In this document: positions 17,295-26,963 of the stretch, piece after piece
Position numbering within the stretch: the first letter of the stretch is position 1
Layout: every line of letters begins with the position of its first letter
Source of the DNA: Halieaceae bacterium UBA4438
GTDB taxonomy: Bacteria > Pseudomonadota > Gammaproteobacteria > Pseudomonadales > Halieaceae
Direction: 5' to 3'
Assembly (NCBI GenBank): GCA_002390485.1
Contig: DGPO01000128.1
Span: forward strand, 1,177-28,827
Length of the DNA stretch: 27,651 nt
Notes under the pieces: model-generated
What the model saw: the letters and a program-made list of their open reading frames with translations, nothing else
Told to the model about the DNA's origin: nothing
The model's database searches: none
Position numbers and translations under genes: made by a program

Positions 17295-17308
17295 TTAACG
17301 ATCTAAAA

Positions 17309-17343
17309 ACACCGCAGCACCGCCTCTAGGGGTGTTGCGGTGT
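17309..17343. terminator. Bidirectional intrinsic terminator between acnB and metZ
   Basis: A 13-base-pair stem (17309-17321 with 17331-17343, one G-U pair) closes a 9-base loop. On the minus strand the stem is followed by a run of five T before an A, a good terminator for the long metZ-ending array. On the plus strand the T-rich tail (gtcttta) is weaker. It lies 14 bases after the acnB stop and about 26 bases past the metZ stop, so it serves both converging units. Confidence 0.85.
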
Positions 17344-17369
17344 GTCTTTAAGAACCAGCAATAGCCGCT

Positions 17370-18566
17370 TTACATTGGCTTAATCGAATCAAAGCCGCGC
17401 TCGCAGTCACGCTTGATGTCAGCAATATCCTCAAGACCCACCGCAATGCGAATGAGTGCGTCTGTGATGCCCGCATCGCGTTTCTGTTCGTCCGATAATC
17501 GACCGTGCGTTGTCGATGCAGGATGGCAGACTGTCGTTTTAACATCGCCCAGATTGGCGGTAAGTGACATCAGACGCACGCCGTTTATAAACTCCCACGC
17601 CTGCTTGCGGTCACCGTTGACTTCAAAGGAGACAACGCCCCCGAAAGCCGACTGCTGAGAGGCAGCGAGTAAGTGGTCCGGATGTGACACCAAGCCGCAG
17701 TAATTCACCGTCTTTACCGCGGCGTTATTCTCAAGCCACTGCGCCAGTGCTAAGGCACGCTCACTGTGCGCTTGCATGCGTAAATGTAAGGTTTCGAGTC
17801 CTTTACTAAACACCCAGGCATTAAATGGGCTCATTGACGGACCACAAACACGGACAAACGCACGCACCTGAGTCATCAAATCTGCTGTGCCGACCAGCGC
17901 ACCGCCCAGTACGCGACCTTGTCCGTCGAGGTATTTTGTCGCCGAGTGCATGACTACATCAGCACCAAGCTCTAAGGGCCGTTGAAGTGCCGGCGTGCAG
18001 AAGCAATTATCCACCGCAAGTAACGCATCGGCATTGTGCGCAATCGCAGCAATCTGTCGAATATCGCCTACTTCACACAGCGGATTCGAGGGTGTTTCAC
18101 AAAAAAATAACTTCGTGTTGGGACGAACAGCCTCTCTCCACTCTCGGAGGTCTCGAAGCGCAACAAAGCTGACCTCAATGTCGAGTTTGGTCAGTATATT
18201 GTTAAAAAGACTGACAGTACTCCCAAACACATTTTTAGAGCACACGACGTGGTCACCGGAGCGCAAAATTGTCAGGCATAAGGTGAGGATTGCACTCATA
18301 CCCGAACTGGTCGCCACACCCTCCTCGCCAGACTCCATTGCAGCGAGCCGCTTCTCAAAGACGGAGACCGTAGGGTTTGAAAAGCGCGAATAGGTATTAC
18401 CCTCTCGCTCACCAGAGAAGGTCGCTGCCGCCTGCTCGGCCGAGTCAAATACAAAACTCGACGTTGCGTAAATAGGGTCCGAGTGCTCCTGCTCAGAACC
18501 TGTCGAAAGTCCTTCCCGAATAGCAAGCGTTTCGAAGCCCGCGTCCCGCAGCCAGTCTTTAGTCAC
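17370..18566 (-). CDS. metZ: O-succinylhomoserine sulfhydrylase
   Basis: A 398-aa PLP enzyme of the Cys/Met metabolism family that makes homocysteine directly from O-succinylhomoserine and sulfide. The PLP lysine is Lys211 in SATKYLDGQGR. Other family marks are the YSRFSNPTV segment and the TTVCHPASTTH block near the C-terminus. It follows purF by 5 bases and ends the minus-strand array, the same position as metZ in Pseudomonas, which favours MetZ over MetB or MetC. The start is a GTG with GGAG upstream at a slightly long spacing. Confidence 0.94.
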   Translation of the reverse strand: MTKDWLRDAGFETLAIREGLSTGSEQEHSDPIYATSSFVFDSAEQAAATFSGEREGNTYSRFSNPTVSVFEKRLAAMESGEEGVATSSGMSAILTLCLTILRSGDHVVCSKNVFGSTVSLFNNILTKLDIEVSFVALRDLREWREAVRPNTKLFFCETPSNPLCEVGDIRQIAAIAHNADALLAVDNCFCTPALQRPLELGADVVMHSATKYLDGQGRVLGGALVGTADLMTQVRAFVRVCGPSMSPFNAWVFSKGLETLHLRMQAHSERALALAQWLENNAAVKTVNYCGLVSHPDHLLAASQQSAFGGVVSFEVNGDRKQAWEFINGVRLMSLTANLGDVKTTVCHPASTTHGRLSDEQKRDAGITDALIRIAVGLEDIADIKRDCERGFDSIKPM

Positions 18567-18571
18567 AACGT

Positions 18572-20074
18572 CTAACTCCGATTGTGGAGACCGACTAAGG
18601 CTCCCTCCGCCCGATCAACCGACTCTTCCGAGCGCGCATCGCTGAGTCCAGACAGGTACGCGTCATCAATGACACCCGTCTGATATTGGCCGTCGAATAC
18701 TGAAAGCTCAAATCCATCAACCAGAGAATTACCCTCTCGAGAACATTCAATTAAATCGTCAATCTCTTGATAGATCAGCCAGTCAGCGCCAATGTGCGCC
18801 GACACCTCGTCAATCGTTCTACCGTGCGCCACCAGTTCTTCAGCTGACGGCATATCGATGCCGTATACGTTGGGGTATCGCACAGGCGGTGCGGCCGAGG
18901 CAAAGTAGACCTGCTTAGCACCGGAATCACGCGCCATCTGAATAATTTGCTGGCAGGTGGTCCCGCGAACAATGGAATCGTCCACCAACAACACGGTCTT
19001 ACCCTCGAACTCAAGCGGCACTGGATTGAGCTTTTGCCTTACCGATTTCCTTCGCTGCGTTTGCCCTGGCATGATGAATGTTCGCCCAATGTAGCGATTC
19101 TTCATAAACCCTTCGCGAAATTTGACGCCCAACTCGTGCGCGAGTGCCTGTCCTGCAACTCGGCTGGTATCCGGAATGGGAATCACAACGTCGACATCGT
19201 GGTCGGGACGCTCACGCATAATTTTACGCGCTAGCCGCTCGCCTTGTCGCATTCTCGTCTTGTAGACGGAAATACCATCCATTAATGAGTCAGGCCGAGC
19301 AAAGTAAACATGCTCAAAAATACAGGGCCTTAACTTGGGTGAATCTGCACATTGCTTGCGGTAAAGCTCACCGGCGGCGTCTATAAAGAGCGCCTCACCT
19401 GGATCCACGTCACCGATCAGCCGATACCCCAATACATCCAACGCAACGCTCTCAGACGCAATCATATAACTTTTGTGATCATCCACCGTCCTTACACCGA
19501 CCACGAGTGGGCGAATGCCGTTGGGGTCTCTGAAGGCGACCAATCCCACATTTGCGATCATTGCGATGGCTGCGTAGCCCCCTTCGCAACGTTTATGCAG
19601 TGTGGCGACGGCTTTAAAAATATCATCCGAGGTGGGCGTAAGTTTGCCCTGGCGCTGTAACTCGTGTGCAAATACGTTCAACAGCACCTCAGAATCACTG
19701 TCGGTATTAAGGTGCCTCAAATCCGTCTGGTAGAGCTCCTCGGACAAGGTCGAGGAGTTCGTTAGGTTGCCGTTATGGGCAAGCGCAATGCCGTAGGGTG
19801 AGTTAACGTAAAACGGCTGTGCCAGTGCGGACCCTGAGCTGCCCTGGGTTGGGTAGCGGGTATGGCCAAGACCAAAGTTACCCCCCAACTGCTGCATGTG
19901 TTTTGCCTGAAACACATCTTTCACAAGACCTTCGCCCTTACGCTGCAAGAACTGGCCGTTGTGGCAGGTCATAATACCCGCTGCGTCCTGCCCGCGATGC
20001 TGGAGCATAGTGAGCGCGTCGTAGATGTCGGTAGCCACACTTTCGTTAGATGATATTCCCACCACGCCGCACAT
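18572..20074 (-). CDS. purF: Amidophosphoribosyltransferase
   Basis: A 500-aa enzyme catalysing the first step of de novo purine synthesis, PRPP plus glutamine to phosphoribosylamine. The N-terminal MCGVVG exposes the nucleophile Cys2 of the class II (Ntn) glutaminase domain after Met removal. The C-terminal phosphoribosyltransferase domain has the PRPP loop VLLVDDSIVRGTT. An AGGAGC ribosome-binding site precedes the ATG, 11 bases after the cvpA stop. The cvpA-purF order is widely conserved in gammaproteobacteria. Confidence 0.98.
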   Translation of the reverse strand: MCGVVGISSNESVATDIYDALTMLQHRGQDAAGIMTCHNGQFLQRKGEGLVKDVFQAKHMQQLGGNFGLGHTRYPTQGSSGSALAQPFYVNSPYGIALAHNGNLTNSSTLSEELYQTDLRHLNTDSDSEVLLNVFAHELQRQGKLTPTSDDIFKAVATLHKRCEGGYAAIAMIANVGLVAFRDPNGIRPLVVGVRTVDDHKSYMIASESVALDVLGYRLIGDVDPGEALFIDAAGELYRKQCADSPKLRPCIFEHVYFARPDSLMDGISVYKTRMRQGERLARKIMRERPDHDVDVVIPIPDTSRVAGQALAHELGVKFREGFMKNRYIGRTFIMPGQTQRRKSVRQKLNPVPLEFEGKTVLLVDDSIVRGTTCQQIIQMARDSGAKQVYFASAAPPVRYPNVYGIDMPSAEELVAHGRTIDEVSAHIGADWLIYQEIDDLIECSREGNSLVDGFELSVFDGQYQTGVIDDAYLSGLSDARSEESVDRAEGALVGLHNRS

Positions 20075-20085
20075 GAACGTTGCTC

Positions 20086-20646
20086 CTAAAGCATTTTTCC
20101 ACTGTTTAGGGCGTCATCCACAAGGGGTGGAGTGTCACCATTAATAACGTCTTCAAAGTTATCGGCCAACCATGCGGCGACGACATTGATAGGATCAATC
20201 AACTCAGACTCTTTGAGCATAGTCCGCTCTGATTCAGGTAGCAGGCCCCGCAACATCAGCGCCAAAATAGCCGCAATGACTACACCACGCGCCATACCGA
20301 AGCCAGCGCCTAGCAGTCGATTGCCAAAATTAAGCCCAGGCTGCCTCAGCTGCTTGGACAATACGCGACCAATGCTTCCAAAAAGGAAGACCACTGCAAT
20401 AAAGACTAAGACCCAAGATACGAGATAACGGATAGACCGATCATCGATCAAACCGACCATGGTTTCGGAAATAGGCAGTGCCAAAACGTTGGCAAGCACA
20501 AATGCGCCCACCCAGCCCAACACCGACGTCGCCTCGCGCGCAAATCCGCGGATCAGTCCGAAAGCCCCCGAGACCAGCACAAGTCCCGTCACCACCCAGT
20601 CGAACTGATTAAACTGCTCCAGTAAATCTACTATCGAGTCTTCCAT
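20086..20646 (-). CDS. cvpA: CvpA family inner-membrane protein
   Basis: A 186-aa membrane protein of the colicin V production family. Hydrophobic segments at about residues 15-35, 42-60, 70-92 and 108-130 fit the usual four-helix topology, followed by a soluble acidic C-terminal tail. Family members are linked to colicin V secretion and envelope robustness, but the molecular role is not established. It sits immediately upstream of purF and 8 bases downstream of the SPOR-domain gene. No strong Shine-Dalgarno is seen, so coupling to the upstream gene is likely. Confidence 0.93.
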   Translation of the reverse strand: MEDSIVDLLEQFNQFDWVVTGLVLVSGAFGLIRGFAREATSVLGWVGAFVLANVLALPISETMVGLIDDRSIRYLVSWVLVFIAVVFLFGSIGRVLSKQLRQPGLNFGNRLLGAGFGMARGVVIAAILALMLRGLLPESERTMLKESELIDPINVVAAWLADNFEDVINGDTPPLVDDALNSGKML

Positions 20647-20654
20647 GAATCGGT

Positions 20655-21233
20655 CTACACCCCGAACTTAATGATTTCCGACTTGACCCCGTAATACGCA
20701 TCAATATCACGCTGGATATCAAGCAATCGCGATTTTTGGATGTTTGGCCCAATACGAACTCGGTATAGACCTTTCGCGTCTATGGTAACAGGGGAAACGT
20801 AAGCTTTGTGGCCTTTATTTTGAAGTTGCTCTGCAATCGACTGAGCCCGCGACTCAGTACTGAATGTTGCAATCTGCAACTCCCAACTGATCGGTAAACC
20901 TTGTTCGTCAAAAGTAGCCCTCTCAAGGGCTGAGGATTGCTGAAGAGGCTCAATCTCGGCGGCAATCAGGGATACTTCACTGCTGGCCACCGCGATATCA
21001 ATCGGTTGCTCTGTGGGCACTTCAGGCAAAGGTATCTGAGGTAACTGCTCGACATTAAGACGATTCGTCTCAGGCGCCTTGCGCGACGAAGCCGTGATGT
21101 CCGGCTTGGGAGGCATTTCAAACACCCGAAGCACGACATCATCCTCTTGCATCGGTGCCACAAACACGATCGGCCAAAAAATGATCGTGAGCGCAATGAT
21201 CACCAAAAATCCAATAAGGCGTTGCTTAATCAT
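20655..21233 (-). CDS. dedD: SPOR-domain inner-membrane protein (DedD-like)
   Basis: A 192-aa bitopic protein. One N-terminal transmembrane helix (about residues 9-29) is followed by a proline- and acid-rich linker and a C-terminal SPOR domain (about 115-190, starting SWELQIATFSTESRAQ). SPOR domains bind denuded peptidoglycan at the division septum, so a role in cell constriction is likely. Position between folC and cvpA matches dedD of E. coli and its Pseudomonas counterpart. Its ATG overlaps the folC stop by four bases (ATGA). Confidence 0.9.
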   Translation of the reverse strand: MIKQRLIGFLVIIALTIIFWPIVFVAPMQEDDVVLRVFEMPPKPDITASSRKAPETNRLNVEQLPQIPLPEVPTEQPIDIAVASSEVSLIAAEIEPLQQSSALERATFDEQGLPISWELQIATFSTESRAQSIAEQLQNKGHKAYVSPVTIDAKGLYRVRIGPNIQKSRLLDIQRDIDAYYGVKSEIIKFGV

Positions 21234-22489
21234 AATCCCACTTCCAAGTGCGCAGCGGCTGCATTATCAAGCGCAGCCAAACCCTCTCCGACCGTGAAAA
21301 ACGAGCCAAAAACAACGACCCGACCCCGCGCACCCACTCGCGCGAGCGCACTGTCCCATGCCGAGGAAAACGATGTGTAGACGGCACTTTCGTCTGAAAT
21401 TAACTTACTGAGCACTGAGGGCGCCTGACCTCGAGGCCCGCCCACTCCAGCGGGCAAACACCAAAAGTCGATGAGTCCCTCTAGCGCAGAAATCATATCA
21501 TGACAGTCTTTATCAGACATGACAGCGAAGACCGCCACAGTGTGCTCCGCGGGTGGTTGTGCCTGTAGAAATTCCTTCAGCTGCACTGCTGCGTCCGGAT
21601 TATGAGCAACATCAAGTATGACCTCGATGTCCCGTAACTGACGACGCTCTCGTCGACCCTGCAAGTTGAGGTTTGCCATGGCAGTCGCGATGATCTCGCT
21701 CGACAGCGACACCCCCAACACATCGAGCGCAGCCAAAGCGGCACCCGCATTAATACCCAGAACACCCGGTGCAAGTTCCCATTCAATCGAGACGCCCCGA
21801 CTGCTGCGATACACTCGCTCATCGTATTGGTAGTTTTCGCCTACGACGACCGGTTTGGCTCCCCTGCGTGTCAGCTCGCGAAACACCGAATCGGGTGCTT
21901 TGACATCAGCAACGACGCACGAAACGTCACGCCGCGCGATGCCACACTTCTCGACAGCAATCGCATCCAGAGTTTCACCCAGCCACTCCTGATGATCGAG
22001 TCCAATCGCCGTAATAACAGTGACGTCTGCGTCGATAATATTTACCGCATCCAAACGCCCGCCTAAGCCCACCTCTAACAGTTGGTACTGGACATCAAAC
22101 GTTTTAAAGATCCATAAGGCAGCGAGCGCACCAAACTCAAAGTACGTCAGCGAAATCTCTTCGCGCGCGCGCTCTATCGCCTCAAACGCCGCGACAATGG
22201 TCTCGTCTGAGACCTCCTGACCATCGACGCGTATTCGCTCGTTAAATCGAATGAGGTGTGGTGAGGTAAAGGCACCACAGCGCACTCCGCTGGTAGACAG
22301 CACCGATTCCATCACCGCGACTGTTGTGCCCTTCCCGTTGGTACCCGCCACAGTTGCCGTGATAATGCCGGTATCAACAAGATCAAGGCGCTGGGCAACC
22401 TCACCACAGCGACTTAGGCCCAGGTCAATGGCAGAAGGATGGAGCTGTTCTAAGCGTTCAAGCCAGCCCGCTAAAGATAAGTTAGACAC
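21230..22489 (-). CDS. folC: Dihydrofolate synthase / folylpolyglutamate synthase
   Basis: A 419-aa Mur-ligase-like enzyme that adds glutamate to dihydropteroate and further glutamates to tetrahydrofolate. The P-loop GTNGKGTT is at residues 49-56. The second-domain motif [15 protein letters not shown] and the [14 protein letters not shown] block are clear. The start is a GTG inside the end of accD (8-base overlap) and the stop overlaps the SPOR gene, so the gene is translationally linked on both sides. Confidence 0.97.
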   Translation of the reverse strand: MSNLSLAGWLERLEQLHPSAIDLGLSRCGEVAQRLDLVDTGIITATVAGTNGKGTTVAVMESVLSTSGVRCGAFTSPHLIRFNERIRVDGQEVSDETIVAAFEAIERAREEISLTYFEFGALAALWIFKTFDVQYQLLEVGLGGRLDAVNIIDADVTVITAIGLDHQEWLGETLDAIAVEKCGIARRDVSCVVADVKAPDSVFRELTRRGAKPVVVGENYQYDERVYRSSRGVSIEWELAPGVLGINAGAALAALDVLGVSLSSEIIATAMANLNLQGRRERRQLRDIEVILDVAHNPDAAVQLKEFLQAQPPAEHTVAVFAVMSDKDCHDMISALEGLIDFWCLPAGVGGPRGQAPSVLSKLISDESAVYTSFSSAWDSALARVGARGRVVVFGSFFTVGEGLAALDNAAAAHLEVGL

Positions 22490-23366
22490 TCTCGGTGACG
22501 TTGGCCGCCAAAGGAGAGTCTGTGAACTTTGCTAAAACGCGTGCGAGCGTGTCGCGCATTTCGGCGCGATGAATAATCATGTCAATGGCACCGTGTTCCA
22601 ATAAAAATTCACTGCGCTGAAATCCGCGCGGTAACTTTTGGCGAATGGTTTGCTCAATAATATTCGGGCCGGCAAAACCTGCGCGCGCATCAGGCTCGGC
22701 GACGTTAATGTCTCCCAACAAGGCGAGAGAAGCGGAAACCCCTCCGTAAATAGGATCAGTCATCACCGATACATACGGTACGCCGGCCGCCTTCATTCGC
22801 TCTATGACTGCTGACGTCTTTGCCATTTGCATCAGAGAAATCAGTGCTTCCTGCATCCTCGCACCGCCCGATGCCGCAAAGCATACGAGTGGGATGTTGT
22901 TCTCCAGTGCCACGCCAGCCGCACGCGTAAACTTTTCGCCTACCGCATAGCCCATCGAACCGCCGTGAAAATTGAACTCAAAAGCGACGGCCACCACGTC
23001 CATACCCCGCAACTGTCCGCGGAACGCAATAATGGCATCCTTTTCGCCCGTGCTCTTTTGCGCCGTACTGAGTCGATCGCGATAACGCTTCTTGTCTTTG
23101 AACTTCAGACGATCCACCGTCTCCATCTCTGGAAACAATTCGGTTCGGTCCCCTTCATCAAGAAACAAATCGAGGCGGCGACGCGCCGTGATCCGCATGT
23201 GGTGGTCGCACTTTGGACAGACCTCGGCATTTCGCTCAAGATCTGGTCGATACAAGACCGCGTCGCACTTGGCACATTTGCGCCAAAGCCCTTCTGGAAT
23301 ATTAGTCTTGGCATCCCCATCAGCTTTACGCACACCCGCGGGAATAATTTTATCAATCCAGCTCAT
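22482..23366 (-). CDS. accD: Acetyl-CoA carboxylase carboxyltransferase subunit beta
   Basis: A 294-aa subunit of the carboxyltransferase that transfers CO2 from carboxybiotin to acetyl-CoA, the committing step of fatty acid synthesis. A four-Cys zinc ribbon (Cys31, 34, 50, 53) is followed by the crotonase-fold domain with the FHGGSMG and ASGGARMQE motifs. In E. coli the zinc ribbon also binds acc mRNA. The AGGGG ribosome-binding site lies 6 bases before the ATG and partly inside a small hairpin. The 47-base gap to trpA is the widest in this part of the array and holds a possible internal promoter. Confidence 0.98.
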   Translation of the reverse strand: MSWIDKIIPAGVRKADGDAKTNIPEGLWRKCAKCDAVLYRPDLERNAEVCPKCDHHMRITARRRLDLFLDEGDRTELFPEMETVDRLKFKDKKRYRDRLSTAQKSTGEKDAIIAFRGQLRGMDVVAVAFEFNFHGGSMGYAVGEKFTRAAGVALENNIPLVCFAASGGARMQEALISLMQMAKTSAVIERMKAAGVPYVSVMTDPIYGGVSASLALLGDINVAEPDARAGFAGPNIIEQTIRQKLPRGFQRSEFLLEHGAIDMIIHRAEMRDTLARVLAKFTDSPLAANVTESV

Positions 23367-23374
23367 TTTGATCC

Positions 23375-23392
23375 CCTGTACTTCTCGACAGG
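23375..23392 (-). promoter_or_regulatory. Hairpin overlapping the accD ribosome-binding site
   Basis: On the minus strand, CCTGT and ACAGG form a 5-base-pair stem with an 8-base loop. The distal arm shares three bases with the AGGGG Shine-Dalgarno (23373-23377). A TATACT -10-like hexamer (23394-23399) lies just upstream, but its -35 is poor. Translational control is possible but not shown. Confidence 0.4.
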
Positions 23393-23413
23393 CAGTATAC
23401 GTCGTTGACAGTT

Positions 23414-24238
23414 TTAGTTGGAAGTTGCCAAATTTACGCCTTTACGGATACTTGAGATCAATGATCCACCGATCGCGATTGCGCGGGCATCATCTTGATG
23501 TTCAGAAAAGTCGGCAGCTATCTCATCCACCAAAGCACTCCCTACAACAACTGCGTCTGCACAAACAGCAACGCGCGCTGCGGTCTGCGCGTCCTTAATG
23601 CCGAACCCTACGGCAACGGGAAGGTCAGTGTACTGACGAATGATTGCCAAGTGCGCCTCGACCGCCTCTGTATCGAGGTGTCCTGCGCCCGTCACGCCTT
23701 TAAGCGCCACATAATAGATAAACCCGCTGGCCTGCTCGGTAATCGTAATAATTCGATCTTCGGTCGTGGTGGGGGAGATCAAGAAAATATTGTCAATCGA
23801 ATGTCGCTGAAGTTCGGTATTCATTACGGCCACCTCCTCGGGCGGCAAATCAACCGTAATCAGACCATCAATACCCGCCTCTGCGCAGGCATCTGCGACT
23901 GCAGCATAGCCCTTTCGCTCGAGTGGGTTCGCATAGCCCATGAGTATCAATGGCGTCTCAAGGTCGGTTTGACGAAATTCGGCAATCAAAGCAAGTGTTG
24001 AATTAAGACTCGTACCACCGGCCAGCGCACGCTCATGACCTTTCTGGATCGTAGGCCCTTCTGACATTGGATCTGAAAAAGGTACGCCCACTTCAATGAC
24101 GTCCGCACCCGCCTCGACGAGGCTGTGCATCAATGGCACCGTGAGTCCCTCGTTGGGGTCGCCGGCCACCAAATACGGAATGACTGCACGGCGGCCTTCA
24201 TCGCGCAGACGCTGAAAAACGGGGCCTAAGCGGGACAT
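23414..24238 (-). CDS. trpA: Tryptophan synthase alpha chain
   Basis: A 274-aa TIM-barrel subunit that splits indole-3-glycerol phosphate and channels indole to TrpB. The frame opens at a TTG (24241), but the next codon, ATG at 24238, overlaps the trpB stop as TGATG and restores standard numbering. Catalytic Glu49 is present (DVIEVGVPF). The second catalytic position, Asp60 in E. coli (DPLADGPTIQ), is Glu here ([10 protein letters not shown], codon 24059-24061). The phosphate-binding loops [10 protein letters not shown] and VVVGSALV are intact, so the protein looks functional. Confidence 0.97.
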   Translation of the reverse strand: MSRLGPVFQRLRDEGRRAVIPYLVAGDPNEGLTVPLMHSLVEAGADVIEVGVPFSDPMSEGPTIQKGHERALAGGTSLNSTLALIAEFRQTDLETPLILMGYANPLERKGYAAVADACAEAGIDGLITVDLPPEEVAVMNTELQRHSIDNIFLISPTTTEDRIITITEQASGFIYYVALKGVTGAGHLDTEAVEAHLAIIRQYTDLPVAVGFGIKDAQTAARVAVCADAVVVGSALVDEIAADFSEHQDDARAIAIGGSLISSIRKGVNLATSN

Positions 24239-25467
24239 CAAAGTGCTCCCAAATCAATGCCGTCGATTTCAGCAACGGTGAGAATATCTTTATCGCCTCG
24301 TCCTGACAGATTAATAATCATGTGTTGGTCGGGTGTCATCTCTGCCGCCAGCTTTTCCGCGTAGGCCAAGGCATGTGCCGTCTCAAGAGCAGGCATTATC
24401 CCCTCAACGCGTGTGACTCTGTGAAACGCTGCAAGTGCCTCAGTGTCAGTCGCGGATACATAGTTCACTCGACCAATATCCTTGAGCCATGAGTGTTCAG
24501 GACCAACACCGGGATAATCTAAACCCGCGGATATTGAATGGGCTTCAATAATCTGACCGTTGTCATCCTGCATGAGGTAGGTCCGATTGCCATGCAACAC
24601 GCCGGGGGTTCCAGCACTCAGCACCGCCGCGTGCTCACCCGTTTCGACACCTTTACCACCCGCCTCTACGCCGTACATAGCCACATCATTGTCCCCTAAA
24701 AACGGGTGAAACAAACCGATCGCATTTGAGCCCCCACCAACACACGCAACCAAGGCGTCGGGCAGTTTTCCTGTCATTGCGAGTGACTGAGACCGAGCCT
24801 CACGACCAATCACACTCTGAAAGTCCCGTACCAACATGGGGTAAGGGTGCGGACCTGCTACTGTGCCAATAATGTAAAATGTGTCGTCAACATTGGTCAC
24901 CCAGTCACGTAACGCTTCGTTCATTGCGTCTTTGAGTGTTTTCGATCCTGAGGACACTGGGATCACCTCAGCCCCCAAAAGCTTCATCCGATAAACATTG
25001 AGCGCTTGTCGCCTCACGTCCTCTTCACCCATGAAAACGTGACATTCCAGACCAAGACGGGCCGCCACTGTCGCGCTGGCAACACCGTGTTGCCCCGCAC
25101 CAGTCTCAGCAATCACACGTTTCTTCCCCATGTACTTGGCAAGCAAACCCTGACCAATCGTATTGTTGATTTTATGAGCGCCGGTGTGATTCAGGTCCTC
25201 ACGCTTCAAAAATATACGCGCCCCCCCAATCATGTCCGACCAGCGGGCCGCTTCATACAGCGGAGACGGTCTGCCGACATAGTGGGCAAGATCAAGGTCA
25301 AACTCGCGCAAAAAGACTGGATCATCCTTGAGTTCGTTGTATAAGTTCTCAAGCTCAGACAAGGCGGCCATTAACGTCTCAGCGACGAACTTTCCCCCAT
25401 ACACACCAAAGCGCCCGTGTGCATCAGGAACTTGAGCGTACAGCTCTGGATTAATATCTATTGTCAT
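24238..25467 (-). CDS. trpB: Tryptophan synthase beta chain
   Basis: A 409-aa PLP enzyme that condenses indole with serine to tryptophan, in complex with TrpA. The PLP lysine is Lys99 in HTGAHKINN, the catalytic glutamate is Glu121 in AETGAGQHG, and the phosphate-binding GGGSNAIG loop is present. This is the standard TrpB1 type that partners TrpA. The ATG overlaps the trpF stop by one base (TAATG), with an AAGGAA site about ten bases upstream. Confidence 0.98.
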   Translation of the reverse strand: MTIDINPELYAQVPDAHGRFGVYGGKFVAETLMAALSELENLYNELKDDPVFLREFDLDLAHYVGRPSPLYEAARWSDMIGGARIFLKREDLNHTGAHKINNTIGQGLLAKYMGKKRVIAETGAGQHGVASATVAARLGLECHVFMGEEDVRRQALNVYRMKLLGAEVIPVSSGSKTLKDAMNEALRDWVTNVDDTFYIIGTVAGPHPYPMLVRDFQSVIGREARSQSLAMTGKLPDALVACVGGGSNAIGLFHPFLGDNDVAMYGVEAGGKGVETGEHAAVLSAGTPGVLHGNRTYLMQDDNGQIIEAHSISAGLDYPGVGPEHSWLKDIGRVNYVSATDTEALAAFHRVTRVEGIMPALETAHALAYAEKLAAEMTPDQHMIINLSGRGDKDILTVAEIDGIDLGAL

Positions 25468-26093
25468 TAGGTAATTTCCTTTCCAGCCTGCTTCGCGGCT
25501 GCAATAAATCGTCGAACAAGATCGTGGTCTTTTACACCGGCGCTACTCTCGACCCCGCTACTCACATCCACGGCGTCTGGACCCCCTATTCTAATCGCTT
25601 CGGCAACGTTTTCCGCATTTAACCCACCCGCAAGGACCCTATGTCCAACATTTTTCATCGGTATTTTTGTCCAATCAAAGGTTTTTCCCGTACCCCCGTG
25701 CTTACCCGGCACCAACGTGTCGAATAAAAACGCTCTCGAGGCCGAGTGTTCACGCATAACTTGTCGCATTTCGTCGTCGGTCGATACGGCGATACTTTTG
25801 ACATAGGGACGCCCAAAACCCTGACAAAATTGGGCGGATTCATTTCCGTGAAACTGTATTTGTGAAATCGGTACCGCCTTCAAAACGCGCTCAACCAGAG
25901 AACGCTCGGGGTTCACAAACAACGCAGTGACCGTTGTGTACGGCGGGACAGCGCTTACAATTTCGCGGGCCTGTTCCACATCGATTCCACGCGGACTTCC
26001 CTCATAAAAAATAAGCCCTAACGCATCAGCACCCGCGTCTACTGCGACCAGTGCGTCATCGATAAGCGTGATACCACAAATCTTTACTTGCAT
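25467..26093 (-). CDS. trpF: Phosphoribosylanthranilate isomerase
   Basis: A 208-aa single-domain TIM-barrel enzyme of tryptophan synthesis. The N-terminal VKICGIT contains catalytic Cys6. The catalytic Asp lies in FLFDT near residue 124, and the phosphate-binding [10 protein letters not shown] and DVSSGVESS segments are present. It is not fused to trpC as in enterobacteria. There are 33 bases to truA and no obvious Shine-Dalgarno. It leads the trpFBA string, so the rest of the pathway must be encoded elsewhere. Confidence 0.97.
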   Translation of the reverse strand: MQVKICGITLIDDALVAVDAGADALGLIFYEGSPRGIDVEQAREIVSAVPPYTTVTALFVNPERSLVERVLKAVPISQIQFHGNESAQFCQGFGRPYVKSIAVSTDDEMRQVMREHSASRAFLFDTLVPGKHGGTGKTFDWTKIPMKNVGHRVLAGGLNAENVAEAIRIGGPDAVDVSSGVESSAGVKDHDLVRRFIAAAKQAGKEIT

Positions 26094-26126
26094 GAATATT
26101 AGTTCGCTAAACGGCGGGTTAGTGTA

Positions 26127-26963
26127 TCAAACACGATACGACAAAAATGCTGGCGCACTGGGGGCAATCGGAATTCCAATTGCTTCTGGGTACGATACAG
26201 AGACCAAATAGAGCCCCGCACTGGCCGCGGTATCGCCCGAGCGCGTTCTATCCCTCGATTCCAGTATGTCGGCAAACCAATCAGGCGATTTAAGACCGGC
26301 ACCTACGAGGAGTAAACTCCCGGCAATATTGCGCACCATGTGATGGAGGAAGGCATTAGCTTCTAAGTCAATGACGACAAAGTCATTTAAGCGTTCCACA
26401 CTAATTGAAATCATTTTTCTCCAAGGCGTACTCGATTGACAGCTGGCGGCACGAAAGGCGCTGAAATCACGTTCGCCCACAAGACACTGTGCACTTGAAT
26501 TCATCACTGCGGCATCGAGCGGTCGTCGGTACCAGGTTACTAATCCAGCCATTTGAGCTGGACGCGTCACAGAGTTACAAATGATGTATCGGTATCGGCG
26601 CGATAGAGCACTAAAACGGGCGTTAAATTCGGGGGGGACCACACCCGCCCAATGAACCACGACGGATGCGGGTAGTTCACTGTTCACGCCCAGCACCCAA
26701 GACTTGATGCTCCGCCCTACTGGATCATTAAAATGTACGATCTGTGCAGAGGCATGAACACCCGTGTCGGTACGGCCCGCACATCCCGTTTTAACAGGCG
26801 TATTTGCAATACGACTGAGCGCCAGCTCCAATGCCGCTTGGACGGTGGAGACATCACTGCCTTTTTGAGTTTGCCAACCGTTGAATGCACGGCCATCGTA
26901 TTCAACCCGAAGGGCAAGCCGTGTTCCAGGCTCGAGCCTTTGACTGGAGAACATCTCGCTCAC
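26127..26963 (-). CDS. truA: tRNA pseudouridine(38-40) synthase
   Basis: A 278-aa pseudouridine synthase acting on positions 38-40 of the tRNA anticodon stem-loop. The catalytic Asp66 lies in AGRTDTGVHA, and the C-terminal block FLHHMVRNIAGSLL is typical of TruA. The GTG at 26963 overlaps the fimV stop as TAGTG. An ATG three codons later (26954) with GAGCGAG upstream is an alternative start. The fimV-truA-trpF order is the one known from Pseudomonas. Confidence 0.96.
   Translation of the reverse strand: MSEMFSSQRLEPGTRLALRVEYDGRAFNGWQTQKGSDVSTVQAALELALSRIANTPVKTGCAGRTDTGVHASAQIVHFNDPVGRSIKSWVLGVNSELPASVVVHWAGVVPPEFNARFSALSRRYRYIICNSVTRPAQMAGLVTWYRRPLDAAVMNSSAQCLVGERDFSAFRAASCQSSTPWRKMISISVERLNDFVVIDLEANAFLHHMVRNIAGSLLLVGAGLKSPDWFADILESRDRTRSGDTAASAGLYLVSVSYPEAIGIPIAPSAPAFLSYRV

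Noticed and set aside
24239..24241. TTG start for trpA
   Set aside because: The adjacent ATG at 24238 gives the standard TGATG overlap with trpB and restores normal residue numbering.
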